This document shows, piece after piece, positions 1 to 8,482 of a stretch of DNA of 32,774 bases. Below the pieces are notes generated by a model that was given only the letters and a program-made list of their open reading frames with translations, ran no database searches and was not told the DNA's origin. The DNA is from Lentisphaeria bacterium (lineage in GTDB: Bacteria > Verrucomicrobiota > Lentisphaeria > Victivallales > Victivallaceae): NCBI GenBank assembly GCA_017502435.1, contig JAFVUZ010000255.1, positions 1-32,774 on the forward strand, given 5' to 3'. The position numbers were made by a program, and so were the translations under genes. How positions within the stretch are numbered: position 1 is the stretch's first letter; each line of letters opens with the position of its first letter.

Positions 1-143
1 AAAAATAGCTAAACACCACACAGCCGCCGACATTCACGCACCAGCGTAATATCGCACCGGGTCGTACCCGGCGCCGGGGATACAAGGGGGCGGCGTAAGC
101 CCCCTTGTAATAAAAAATCAGTCTACGTTTAGTACACAGCGAA
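1..143 (+). mobile_element. Right-hand part of a MITE-like repeat element
   Basis: Bases 1-116 match 32612-32727 in the same orientation with one visible difference. Bases 117-143 correspond to the right terminal inverted repeat of the complete copy at 32428-32754, with four differences. The segment contains two perfect hairpins, CCGGGT/ACCCGG and ACAAGGGGGC/GCCCCCTTGT. The left part of this copy lies outside the window. No transposase reading frame is visible. Confidence 0.7.
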
Positions 144-166
144 TCATTAAATACAATTTTGCACTT

Positions 167-271
167 TATGCACAAAAATATGCATTATGCGTTTTTTATG
201 CACAGACATATTATATTTAAGTATTTAATTATAAACACATTAAGCAAAATTTTCCCATTTTATTGTGCATA
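167..271. promoter_or_regulatory. Three TATGCACA octamers upstream of the LacI gene (candidate operators)
   Basis: TATGCACA occurs at 167-174 and 197-204, exactly 30 bp apart and so on the same helix face. It occurs again in inverted orientation at 264-271. A related half, ATGCATTATGCG, lies between the first two. The surrounding stretch 144-324 is AT-rich and has no gene. LacI-family regulators often bind sites near their own gene, so autoregulation and control of the following GH28-like gene is a reasonable inference. No promoter hexamers could be fixed with confidence. Confidence 0.4.
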
Positions 272-324
272 AAACTTGTTTTACGCCGTCTTGCAATATA
301 TATTATAAAAAATGGAGAGTTTTT

Positions 325-1416
325 ATGAAAAAACAAATCACAAGTCAGGATATTGCACGCATGGCCAATGTCAGTCAGTCGACTGTTTCGCGTGCATTGA
401 ATCCCAACACATCATGGCGTATATATTCTGCAAAACGTGCAGAGATTCTTGACTTGTGCCAAAAATACCACTACAAACTGCCGACGGCAAAAACAGATAA
501 AAAATTCCGTAAAACCTTTAAAGTCGGTCTGCTGCTCGGTTCAATGGAGCGGGATCTCCTGTCGTTAAGTTTCCGTTTGCGTCTGCTGTGCGACCAGCTG
601 CAGAGTTGCGGTTACACGCTGACGTTGATACGGGTTGATTTCTCCAAACAGAAACTTGCACAGGATGTGAAAAAAATACTCAAATCCGCCATTGCCGACA
701 TTTATCTTGTGGATGCTTCACTGCTTCACGGCCAGACGGTTGAACTTCTGAATGAAATAGGTTCAAGGGTTATCTGCGATTATGCGGTTGTCGATGATGT
801 CTCTGTTCAAAAACAGCATCAGTGGCTTTCAACTGTAATTTATGATTACAATCCGGCATTTGAACAGGCGGTGCAGACGATTCCGCGTGAATATTTTGAC
901 AGTATGATTTTCTGGGGCTGGAAAAACAAATCGTTTGAAGGCAAACTGCGGCTGCTCAAAAAGTATTTCAATAAATATAACATCCCCGTTTCAAAGTTGA
1001 AAACCATCACCTTTGAACGGCAGCAATCTCTCTATCCCGGAACTTCAAGTTACCGCATCGCCAGAGAAGAAGTTCACCGGAAAATCGATATGTTCAAAAA
1101 TCACAAACTTTTCTGGTGCAGCGGCCGCAACAGTGCGGATGCTCTCAATGACGAACTGCAAGCCAGCGGCCTTGTCTGCGGCAGAGATTACCAGATCGTT
1201 ACCTTCAACGGGCGGTCGGATTTGAAAAAGAATTACGAATTTGTCAATGATGATTACTGTTTCATCAGCCACAATATTGATATTCAGGCCAATAAATTTA
1301 CTGAGCTTATTATGACACTGATTGATGACCCGACTCCGCGGCATGAAACGTTTCCGACCTTTTTCATACCGTCAAAGTCGCTCACTGAACAACTGAAAAA
1401 AACCACTCAGGAGTAA
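325..1416 (+). CDS. LacI-family transcriptional regulator
   Basis: This 363-residue protein starts with a LacI helix-turn-helix (about residues 4-30, ending in VSQSTVSRALNP), followed by a hinge and a periplasmic-binding-protein-like sensor region to the C-terminus. The start at 325 is preferred because GGAGAG lies 5 bases upstream; an in-frame start at 265 adds 20 residues that do not resemble the family. It stops 5 bases before the GH28-like gene, whose Shine-Dalgarno AGGAG overlaps the end of this gene, so the two are probably co-transcribed. The sensor half is divergent and the inducer cannot be read from the sequence; an oligosaccharide released by the neighbouring enzymes is the natural guess. 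Confidence 0.9.
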   Translation: MKKQITSQDIARMANVSQSTVSRALNPNTSWRIYSAKRAEILDLCQKYHYKLPTAKTDKKFRKTFKVGLLLGSMERDLLSLSFRLRLLCDQLQSCGYTLTLIRVDFSKQKLAQDVKKILKSAIADIYLVDASLLHGQTVELLNEIGSRVICDYAVVDDVSVQKQHQWLSTVIYDYNPAFEQAVQTIPREYFDSMIFWGWKNKSFEGKLRLLKKYFNKYNIPVSKLKTITFERQQSLYPGTSSYRIAREEVHRKIDMFKNHKLFWCSGRNSADALNDELQASGLVCGRDYQIVTFNGRSDLKKNYEFVNDDYCFISHNIDIQANKFTELIMTLIDDPTPRHETFPTFFIPSKSLTEQLKKTTQE

Positions 1417-1421
1417 ATATA

Positions 1422-2696
1422 ATGCAGAACGTAAAAGATTTCGGAGCCATCGGCGACGGAAAAACTTCAGATACCAAAGCCATCCAGCGTGCAATTGACG
1501 CCGGAGGCGAAGTCCTTTTTCCTCCCGGGGTGTACAAAAGCGGCACCCTTTACCTCCGCAGTCACGGCGGGCTGCATCTTGAACCGGGCGCAGTTCTGCT
1601 GTCCGCAGGCGATGATGACGAATGGAACGATGCAGAATTCTGTCCGCAGAATTATGCCAGCGTCAATGAAAAAACCAACGGCCGCCACCTGATTGTAGCT
1701 TATCAATGCGAAGATGTTTTCATCCGCGGCGGCAAAATCGACGGTTCCTGCCTCAACTGGTTCGATGAAATGAATGATTACAATCCGCTGTTCAAACTCA
1801 AAATGCGTAACGGTCAACTGCTGTTTTTCTGCGAAAGCCATGACATACGCATTGAAAATTGTGATATGTGCAATGCTCCCTACTGGCACTGTTTTCTGCA
1901 CGGTTGTGAACACGTTCTGATTTCCGGACTGCGTATCAGAGGAGACATCCGGGTTCCGTGCAACGACGGAATCGATATTGACTGCTGCCGTTTTGTAACA
2001 GTGCAGAATTGTGAAATAGAAACCGGAGATGATGCCTTTACATTACGCGGAAATAACAAAAGACTGGGCGAAACCTTGCGTCCGTGCGAATTTATCAGCG
2101 TTTCAAACTGTATGTTTTCAAGCTGCTACGGTGATGCGATACGGCTCGGAGTCGGTAACGGTCTGATACGCAACTGCAATTTTGACAATATTATAGTTCC
2201 GAAATCCAACATCGGCATCGAACTTGCCTCAAGTTACTGGGGCGAGGAAGGTGTTACTATGGAAAATATCAGTTTTGATAATATCAGACTGAATGTATGC
2301 CGTCCTTTCAAAATTCTGCTGGAGGCAGAGAACTGTCATTGCAAAATTTATACCCATATCAAAAATGTTGACTTTACAAACATTCGCGGCAGGGGTGAGT
2401 TGAGTACTGAAATTTTCGGCAATACCACCGGAGAGATTTCCGGACTGCGTTTCAAGGATGTGTATTTTGACTATTACGGCAAAGGCCCCGCACCAAATGT
2501 GGATGAAAATGGTTACTGGTGCAAAGAATCAACTGCCGCCGCCTTTACCATCCGCAACGTTCAGGATGTGACATTCGACGATGTAAACATAAACTGGTGC
2601 CAGAATCAGGATTTGTGGCTCTACGAAGTCGAGGCAGAAAAATCAAAAGTCAATTTGAAAAATTGTCAATTTGAGAAAGGTTTTTATGAGTTTTGA
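1422..2696 (+). CDS. GH28-like parallel beta-helix protein (polygalacturonase superfamily)
   Basis: The protein has 424 residues. The N-terminus (DFGAIGDGKTSDTKAIQRAI) is the usual entry strand of the pectate-lyase-3/GH28 beta-helix superfamily, and the body is a run of N-C-x-F type helix turns. The GH28 acidic residues are present as NDGID and GDD. The position of the conserved GHG loop reads YGDAIRLGVG, so the usual His is replaced by Asp, and no clear RIK motif is seen. There is no signal peptide, suggesting action on imported oligosaccharides in the cytoplasm. It is related to the gene at 15817-17097, which shares FLHGCE, GLRI and DIDCCR. The substrate, and whether it is a hydrolase in the strict GH28 sense, remain open. 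Confidence 0.8.
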   Translation: MQNVKDFGAIGDGKTSDTKAIQRAIDAGGEVLFPPGVYKSGTLYLRSHGGLHLEPGAVLLSAGDDDEWNDAEFCPQNYASVNEKTNGRHLIVAYQCEDVFIRGGKIDGSCLNWFDEMNDYNPLFKLKMRNGQLLFFCESHDIRIENCDMCNAPYWHCFLHGCEHVLISGLRIRGDIRVPCNDGIDIDCCRFVTVQNCEIETGDDAFTLRGNNKRLGETLRPCEFISVSNCMFSSCYGDAIRLGVGNGLIRNCNFDNIIVPKSNIGIELASSYWGEEGVTMENISFDNIRLNVCRPFKILLEAENCHCKIYTHIKNVDFTNIRGRGELSTEIFGNTTGEISGLRFKDVYFDYYGKGPAPNVDENGYWCKESTAAAFTIRNVQDVTFDDVNINWCQNQDLWLYEVEAEKSKVNLKNCQFEKGFYEF

Positions 2697-2763
2697 TAAT
2701 AAAAATGATATTATATTTATTGTAAGAATACCGTAAAACAACCATCTGATAAGGAAATAAAAT

Positions 2764-2829
2764 ATGAAAAACTATATCCGACAACGTGACAAAAAATACA
2801 TTATAGGAAGTTTACTACCTGAAAAATAA
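2764..2829 (+). CDS. 21-codon leader mini-ORF upstream of pilin A
   Basis: An ATG with AAGGA 8 bases upstream opens a 21-codon frame ending in IIGSLLPEK and TAA, 27 bases before pilin A. The N-terminal half resembles the basic leader of the prepilins, and IIGS matches the start of their IGSFTLIE cleavage region. A sister mini-ORF at 6677-6742 has the same length, stop and last nine residues, with one synonymous change there. It may be a translated leader peptide controlling the pilin, or a decayed duplicate of the pilin leader exon. The ribosome-binding site is good; function is unknown. Confidence 0.45.
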   Translation: MKNYIRQRDKKYIIGSLLPEK

Positions 2830-2856
2830 TAACACCTCAAACAGAAAGGCAAAAAA

Positions 2857-3681
2857 ATGAGCATGAAAAAACATGAAAGAATGTATTTTATCGGAAGTTT
2901 CACCTTGATCGAACTTCTCGTAGTAATCGCCATTATCGCAATTCTGGCAGGAATGCTCCTCCCTGCATTGAGCAAAGCAAGAGACCGGGCCAGAGTAGCA
3001 ACTTGTGCCAGCAATCTGAAGCAGATCGGCATTGACCTCGGAGGTTATGTCGCAGACAATGGCTGTATGCCGCCAAACAAACATTCCATCAATGGATATA
3101 CAGGTTCAACCGCCGCCAGTTACTATGCGCCCAATTATTCGTGGTACACTCTGTTGTATTGTGAATCTAAAGGTATCGGAAAAGCCTACAACGTAACAGG
3201 TGTCGGCTCAAAAGTTCTGGTTTGCCCCGGAGACGTTACAAGATCTGCTGCCATGATGACAGTTGCTCGCAAACAGTGGCGTTCATATTCAGCCAACTTT
3301 GCAGCACTGCCTGAGATTGCCACCGACGGCACTTATCTCGGTGCAGACAATAACGGGAAATCAGGTATCAATATTACTTATGGACAGGACAGCAAACTGC
3401 ACAAATCCCCCTCTCAGATGGTAACAATCTGCGAATTTGTTATGGATTCTTACCGTTCAATTTATGCAATGGGATATGGTTCAACCGGCAAGTGGAATCT
3501 GGGCTACTGGATTGAAGGAACAGGTTCAAACTTCGGTCCGACTGCAACTCATGCTCAATATGCTCTCAACCGTCACAAAAACGGAAACAACTTCCTTTTC
3601 TGGGACGGTCATGTTGAATTTCTGAATTCAACCAAAATCAGTGGGTTCACCGGAAAATATATCTACAATCAGGAAAATTAA
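2857..3681 (+). CDS. Prepilin-type H-X9-DG protein (pseudopilin-like), copy A
   Basis: This 274-residue protein has a short basic leader and then [19 protein letters not shown], a textbook prepilin N-terminal cleavage/methylation helix (residues 14-40). Near the C-terminus it has the processing-associated H-X9-DG motif (His240, Asp250-Gly251). The middle is a PVC-type globular pilin domain. Cleavage is expected just before FTLIE, which puts Ser rather than Gly at -1. AGAAAGG lies 7 bases before the start. Proteins of this class are massively expanded in Lentisphaerota and Planctomycetes and are thought to join type II secretion or type IV-like assemblies. No assembly ATPase or prepilin peptidase is in the window, so the machinery must be encoded elsewhere. 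It is followed by DUF4838 A, as in the other modules. Confidence 0.93.
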   Translation: MSMKKHERMYFIGSFTLIELLVVIAIIAILAGMLLPALSKARDRARVATCASNLKQIGIDLGGYVADNGCMPPNKHSINGYTGSTAASYYAPNYSWYTLLYCESKGIGKAYNVTGVGSKVLVCPGDVTRSAAMMTVARKQWRSYSANFAALPEIATDGTYLGADNNGKSGINITYGQDSKLHKSPSQMVTICEFVMDSYRSIYAMGYGSTGKWNLGYWIEGTGSNFGPTATHAQYALNRHKNGNNFLFWDGHVEFLNSTKISGFTGKYIYNQEN

Positions 3682-3735
3682 AATGCTGCGGCTGACAGGC
3701 TGCAGTATGTAAACCGCAAAGGCTGACAAACGAAT

Positions 3736-3767
3736 GAGAACTTTGAGAATATGCTCAAAAATTTCTC
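3736..3767 (+). promoter_or_regulatory. Imperfect hairpin between pilin A and DUF4838 A
   Basis: GAGAACTTTGAG at 3736-3747 pairs with CTCAAAAATTTCTC at 3754-3767, with a two-base bulge and a 6-base loop. It lies in the 136-base gap before DUF4838 A. It could damp read-through or stabilise the pilin mRNA end. There is no clear T-run on the + strand, so it is not a convincing terminator. Confidence 0.3.
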
Positions 3768-3817
3768 AAAAAAACGAAGAAATATTAACTGTTTATCGGA
3801 AGAAAGGATAAAATGTC

Positions 3818-6655
3818 ATGAAAAAATTTATAGTTTGTGCCATATTGCTGTGCAGTATAGCAGTATTGGCCGCAGAATTTGTTTTTGCGGACAATGGCAA
3901 GGCGTTTTATACCATTGTCGTTCCCGAAAAAACATCCGGCTTTGAAGAGCAGGCGGCAAAAGATTTACAGTATTTCTTCAGTAAAATGTCCGGTGCGGAA
4001 TTTAAAATAGTTAAAGAATCTGCCGCCCCCGCCAAAAATGCGATTTATATCGGCAAAACAAATTTCGCCCGCAAAGCCGATGTCAATGCCGATAAATTAA
4101 GTGCTGAAACATGGGTAATCAAAGCCGTCGGCAGCAACCTTATCCTCGGCGGCGGTCATCCGATTGGCAGTTTCTATGCCGTCTGGAATGTTTTGAATAA
4201 ATTCGACTGCTACACCCTGACTTGGGATCAGGATGCCGTCCCGACTTATAAAACCCTGAAACAAAAGATTGAGTTTGAACAGAATAAACCTGTTTTTTCC
4301 GGCAGATGGGTATCTGACGGACTTCAGGGACATTTCAACAGAACCAAAGCTGCTCCCGAAGTTTTGGCAGCATACCGTCTTTTCAAACTGCGTAACTGGA
4401 TGAACGGACGCAACAAAAAAACTGACGGCTCATGGATTTACGGCCCGTATAATTACACTCAATGGCCGACTTTCCACTCCCTCTGCTATCACTATGTGCC
4501 GAAAAAATTATTCAAAACTCATCCTGAATATTTCCAGATGGACCAATTCGGCAAACGTGTCTGTCCCCGCACTTCAGTTACAGAGGGCAGTGTCTGCATG
4601 TCCAATCCGGAAGTCGCACAAGTCGCTTTGAACTCTCTGCGTAATATGATTAAAAAAGATCGTACCGCCAATCCGAAGGAAGAATGGGCGACCGTCTATG
4701 ATATTTCAACTTTGGACATTTCACCCTATATCTGCAAATGTCCGAATTGCGTCGCTATAACCAGAGAAGAAGGCGGAGATCCTGACGTTTTAGGTACAGA
4801 AACCGGTCTTTTGCTGCGTTTTATCAACAAAATTGCAACCGAAATCAAAAAAGAGTATCCGGATATTATCATCCGCACTTTCGGTTACAGTCCCTCCCGT
4901 ATGCCGCCTAAAAAAACTCTGCCGGCAGAAAACGTGCTGATCCAGCTGACTGACAGATTTACCGTCAGCAATCCTTATTATCCTCTGACTGATCCACTCA
5001 ATGCCGGACAGGACAAATATCTCAAAGAATGGGCGTCAAAAGCCCCGAATAATATGCTCTGGGACTATTGGCATTTGTATACCGCAATGCCGGATACCGT
5101 TTTCAATGCACTTCAGCCTGATATGCGTTTCTTCCGTGAAATCGGAATTGGCGGACTTTACCTGCAAAGCAGCGGCGAACAATTCCGCAAGCAGAGTTTC
5201 GTTCAGCTGACTCATTTCGTTGCCGCTCAGTTGATGAAAGATCCGGATAAAGATCCTAAAAAACTGGCTGATATTTATCTCAAATATTATTACGGTCCCG
5301 CCGCACCGTGTATGTCAAAAATTTTCTATGAAATCTGCGAAAATGTTAAAAAGGAGAGAAGATCTCAGACCAGTGCAGTAACTGCTCACTGGGATTACCT
5401 TACACCTGATTTTGTCTATGCCAAATATGCGGAAATGAAAAAAGCGATCGCCGCCCTCCCCGAAGACAGCGTTTACAGCAAACGTATCAAACAGGAATTG
5501 CTCGCTTTTGTCTGGTATGTTGCTTCAAAACCGTATTTTTATGAAAAAACTTTCCGCCAAAACGGCATTACCATTGAAAATATCATTGAAGAATGCAAAC
5601 TTTTGGTCAACGAACATATTCGCCGTTACCCTGCTCAAAAGTATTCTGACAGTGAAAAACGTTTCAACAGAAAGGCAAAATCAATTCTTGCCAACTTGAA
5701 ACGTCCTGAAAAATTCAAAGATGTTCCCTCCGAACATTTCCGCATGATTGCATGGCCGCATTTCATCAACAAGTCAAAATCAAGCACCTTTATTGTGGAT
5801 GATCCCGATTCAATTCAGGGCAAAGCCGTAAAATCAAACCGCTCAAAAGAATTTCACGGTGTCAATACGATTCTTCCTGTCAAAGACCCTTCTCCCGCCA
5901 CCCGCTTCAGCTGGAGCAATTTCAAAGCCCCCGGCAAAGTTACAGTAACTCTCAAAAAAGTTGCACAGGATGAAAAATATCACTGGTACCGCATCCCCGG
6001 CAATCTGGAACTGCGTCCGACATCATATTTTTCAGGCCACGGCTGGGCATTTCAGGCTGAAACCTCAAGTTTATACACACTTGCAGAGGGTGAGGCACAA
6101 GACAATATGTGGAACGAAGTTTGGTTCTCCGCCAAATTCACCGGCCCTGCTTATGTGCCCGGTTCGACCAAAGAAAATGCGATTTATGTCGATATGGCAG
6201 TCCTCGTCCGCAACGGCAATGCTCCTGAAATATCATTAGTTAAAGAATTGATGCTGCCCGCAGCTCCGGCAACAGTTCTGCCCAAAAACTGGATTGGTAA
6301 AAATGCAAAACTCAAACACAAAAACGGTAAAAGTTCAGTTACAGTTTCCGGTCGTCTGGTCGGACCTTTCAGTGCTGTTTCTCCCGGAGATGTTCTGAAT
6401 TTGAAAGTCCGTACCGACATCGGAAATTGCAAAGTAAACTTCATGTTCTACGACAAAAACAAAAAATATGTCGGTCTGAAACCATACAAAACAAAGGGCA
6501 ATTCAATCAATAATTTCGTTTGCAAAACGGATTCTCTGCAACTCCGCAAAAAGAAAGATATTGCATTCTTCCGCATTCAGATAACTCCTCCGCAAAAAAA
6601 TGCAGTATACACTATTGATGAACTCGAAGTAAAAATAACTAAAAACAACCAATGA
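3818..6655 (+). CDS. Secreted DUF4838-domain protein, copy A (probable glycan-active enzyme)
   Basis: The protein has 945 residues. A lipid-free signal peptide (residues 1-20, ending LAA) is followed by an alpha/beta domain like the N-terminal domain of alpha-glucuronidase-type enzymes (about 20-150). The DUF4838 region comes next, with a Cys cluster CKCPNC near residues 305-310 and the sequence DISTLD just before it. An alpha-helical segment and C-terminal beta-sandwich-like regions follow; FTGPAYVPGSTKENAIYVDM is shared by all three copies. AGAAAGGA lies 9 bases upstream of the start. The domain is uncharacterised biochemically as far as I know; its size, export and GH28 neighbours suggest polysaccharide degradation. 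It is clearly more diverged than copies B and C are from each other. Confidence 0.88.
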   Translation: MKKFIVCAILLCSIAVLAAEFVFADNGKAFYTIVVPEKTSGFEEQAAKDLQYFFSKMSGAEFKIVKESAAPAKNAIYIGKTNFARKADVNADKLSAETWVIKAVGSNLILGGGHPIGSFYAVWNVLNKFDCYTLTWDQDAVPTYKTLKQKIEFEQNKPVFSGRWVSDGLQGHFNRTKAAPEVLAAYRLFKLRNWMNGRNKKTDGSWIYGPYNYTQWPTFHSLCYHYVPKKLFKTHPEYFQMDQFGKRVCPRTSVTEGSVCMSNPEVAQVALNSLRNMIKKDRTANPKEEWATVYDISTLDISPYICKCPNCVAITREEGGDPDVLGTETGLLLRFINKIATEIKKEYPDIIIRTFGYSPSRMPPKKTLPAENVLIQLTDRFTVSNPYYPLTDPLNAGQDKYLKEWASKAPNNMLWDYWHLYTAMPDTVFNALQPDMRFFREIGIGGLYLQSSGEQFRKQSFVQLTHFVAAQLMKDPDKDPKKLADIYLKYYYGPAAPCMSKIFYEICENVKKERRSQTSAVTAHWDYLTPDFVYAKYAEMKKAIAALPEDSVYSKRIKQELLAFVWYVASKPYFYEKTFRQNGITIENIIEECKLLVNEHIRRYPAQKYSDSEKRFNRKAKSILANLKRPEKFKDVPSEHFRMIAWPHFINKSKSSTFIVDDPDSIQGKAVKSNRSKEFHGVNTILPVKDPSPATRFSWSNFKAPGKVTVTLKKVAQDEKYHWYRIPGNLELRPTSYFSGHGWAFQAETSSLYTLAEGEAQDNMWNEVWFSAKFTGPAYVPGSTKENAIYVDMAVLVRNGNAPEISLVKELMLPAAPATVLPKNWIGKNAKLKHKNGKSSVTVSGRLVGPFSAVSPGDVLNLKVRTDIGNCKVNFMFYDKNKKYVGLKPYKTKGNSINNFVCKTDSLQLRKKKDIAFFRIQITPPQKNAVYTIDELEVKITKNNQ

Positions 6656-6676
6656 TCTGACAAAAGGATAAAGAAT

Positions 6677-6742
6677 ATGGGAAAAAACATCAAACAACAT
6701 GACAGAATACATATTATAGGAAGTTTACTCCCTGAAAAATAA
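6677..6742 (+). CDS. 21-codon leader mini-ORF upstream of pilin B
   Basis: An ATG preceded by AAAGGA at 8-9 bases opens a 21-codon frame ending IIGSLLPEK and TAA, 27 bases before pilin B. It is colinear with the mini-ORF at 2764-2829: the first twelve codons differ mostly at non-synonymous positions, while the last nine differ by a single synonymous change (CTA/CTC). The spacer to the pilin start is also conserved. It is either a leader peptide or a duplicated, truncated pilin start. Confidence 0.45.
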   Translation: MGKNIKQHDRIHIIGSLLPEK

Positions 6743-6769
6743 TAACAACTAAAACAGAAAGGCAAAAAA

Positions 6770-7555
6770 ATGAGTATGAAAAAACATGAAAGAGTATGTA
6801 TTATCGGAAGTTTCACCTTGATCGAACTTCTCGTAGTAATCGCAATCATCGCAATTCTTGCCGGTATGCTGCTCCCGGCACTGAATCAGGCAAGAGAAAA
6901 AGCAAGAGTGGTAACTTGTGCCAGTAATTTGAAACAAATCGGAACTGACCTTGCAGTTTATCTTGCTGATTACGGTGTTATGCCGCCGACAATAGATCGT
7001 GTTGCTACTCCGAATTATACATGGTATTCTCTGCTTTATTGCGAAAGAGAAGGAGATGCATTGATTGAAAAATCCAAAGGTGCATGGAATATTATGCGTT
7101 GTCCTGCTGACGTAAAGCGTAATACTGATACGCCGAGAAACGAATGGCGTTCATACAATTCAAGTTTTTATACAATGCCTGACATCAAAAAAGACGGTAC
7201 ATATCTGACCGGCTCAGGATATAAAAATATTTCAGAAATTACCGACCAAACTTTCGGCTACGAACATAGATTGAACAAATCACCTTCACAAATTATATCA
7301 ATTTATGAAATGGCTTACAATGGTCATCTTATGAGTAAACTTTCCGGATATTCAGGCGGAACTGTTATCAATGACTATTGTAAAGGTCAAAATACATTTA
7401 AATTGAGCGACGGTGCCAACAATGTCGGTCACCCGCTTTACCGTCACAAGACCGGTTCAAACTTCCTGTTCTGGGACGGTCATGTTGAATATTTAAATCC
7501 GATACCGATAAAAACAACATTTATCAAAACGTATTTTTCCAATGCAAAACCGTAA
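6770..7555 (+). CDS. Prepilin-type H-X9-DG protein (pseudopilin-like), copy B
   Basis: The protein has 261 residues. Leader and transmembrane helix are [19 protein letters not shown], and H-X9-DG is His226 to Asp236-Gly237. The first 60 codons are almost the same as copy A at DNA level, including the AGAAAGG ribosome site, while the C-terminal two thirds diverge. That pattern is expected for a duplicated gene whose membrane helix is held constant or homogenised by gene conversion. Pilin C follows directly rather than a DUF4838 gene, so this is the only place where two pilins are adjacent. Confidence 0.92.
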   Translation: MSMKKHERVCIIGSFTLIELLVVIAIIAILAGMLLPALNQAREKARVVTCASNLKQIGTDLAVYLADYGVMPPTIDRVATPNYTWYSLLYCEREGDALIEKSKGAWNIMRCPADVKRNTDTPRNEWRSYNSSFYTMPDIKKDGTYLTGSGYKNISEITDQTFGYEHRLNKSPSQIISIYEMAYNGHLMSKLSGYSGGTVINDYCKGQNTFKLSDGANNVGHPLYRHKTGSNFLFWDGHVEYLNPIPIKTTFIKTYFSNAKP

Positions 7556-7620
7556 TAATACATTGACTGAAGGATAAAGAATATGGTAGCATATGATAAA
7601 ACAGATTATAAGAAGGAAAA

Positions 7621-7640
7621 TAAGCATAGTTTTATGCTTA
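7621..7640 (+). promoter_or_regulatory. Perfect 8-bp hairpin in the pilin C leader
   Basis: TAAGCATA at 7621-7628 and TATGCTTA at 7633-7640 form a perfect 8-bp stem with a GTTT loop, 38 bases before the pilin C start. It lies between an upstream in-frame ATG at 7583 (with AAGGA 7 bases before it) and the preferred start at 7679, so it could act on translation of this gene. Confidence 0.4.
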
Positions 7641-7678
7641 CTGATATATTTCATATTAAAAGAAAGGATTTCAAAAAA

Positions 7679-8389
7679 ATGCAAAATCACCTCAATCAAC
7701 ATGACAAAATCTGTTTTATCGGAAGTTTCACCCTCATCGAACTGCTGGTCGTCATCGCCATCATCGCAATTCTTGCAGGTATGCTTTTGCCCGCACTCAA
7801 CAAGGCTCGTGCAAGAGCCGCAGTTGCCAATTGCAATTCAAACTTGAAACAATTCGGGTTGGCTTCACAAATGTATGCAAATGATAATGATGACTATATC
7901 ATGCCTTCATCAGCTTATGGTATTTCATGGGTCAATAATACGTTTGAGAATTATGTAACTGCTCCAAACACGTGGGGATGTAATGCAAATACTGTAAATA
8001 TTGAACGTGCAACCAGTGCGACAGTAAAAAAATACACAATAAAAAAAGCCCTTTACGATAAAGGCTTGAAACGTCGTACATATCTTATATCCATGCATGC
8101 AGGATATATTTACGGCAGTACAAGAATGGGAGATGTTTTATTTAAAATATGGAAAGCCACTCAATTAAAATATCCCTCTGTTTTCGGTCATTATGTCTGT
8201 GCGGCATGGCTTGAAGGCGGAAATCCTGCCGCCGGATATTTCAGGGATGACAGTGATTTTAAAAATCTGCAGGCAGTTCATGATAATAAACTGAATGTTA
8301 CATTTGCCGACGGTCATGTCGAACTTGTCGTAAGAGACGATTACAAAACTGTAACCGCAAATGCAGACCACCGGTCAAAGAAAAAATAA
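7679..8389 (+). CDS. Prepilin-type H-X9-DG protein (pseudopilin-like), copy C
   Basis: The protein has 236 residues from the preferred start at 7679, which has AGAAAGGA upstream and yields a leader ([14 protein letters not shown]) matching the other copies. An in-frame ATG at 7583, also with a good AAGGA, would add 32 residues. The prepilin helix [19 protein letters not shown] is present, and H-X9-DG is His201 to Asp211-Gly212. The body differs from copies A, B and D: it lacks their W-Y/F-S-L-x-Y-C and W-R-S-Y-x-x segments. It is therefore a separate lineage that seems to have replaced the pilin once paired with DUF4838 B (see 8409-8459). Confidence 0.92.
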   Translation: MQNHLNQHDKICFIGSFTLIELLVVIAIIAILAGMLLPALNKARARAAVANCNSNLKQFGLASQMYANDNDDYIMPSSAYGISWVNNTFENYVTAPNTWGCNANTVNIERATSATVKKYTIKKALYDKGLKRRTYLISMHAGYIYGSTRMGDVLFKIWKATQLKYPSVFGHYVCAAWLEGGNPAAGYFRDDSDFKNLQAVHDNKLNVTFADGHVELVVRDDYKTVTANADHRSKKK

Positions 8390-8408
8390 GAGGAACAATT
8401 TTATCATT

Positions 8409-8459
8409 TCTAATTTTTCAAAAAGATATTTTTATAACTACAAAAAAGCAGTTTATTGA
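8409..8459 (+). pseudogene. Leftover 3' end of a pilin D-like gene
   Basis: Read from 8409 this stretch encodes [16 protein letters not shown] and a stop. It matches the last codons of pilin D ([16 protein letters not shown], ending 12166) at DNA and protein level. The match continues through the following spacer (ATTGATTAACAAA, AGAAAGGAAAAATCA) into the DUF4838 start. No start or upstream pilin sequence accompanies it. It is best read as the scar of a pilin gene that once preceded DUF4838 B and was deleted or exchanged for pilin C. Confidence 0.75.
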
Positions 8460-8482
8460 TTAACAAAAGAAAGGAAAAATCA

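Noticed and set aside
8456..8482. Upstream TTG start for DUF4838 B
   Set aside because: It would place a charged segment before the signal peptide and covers the real ribosome-binding site; ATG at 8483 fits the paralogues.
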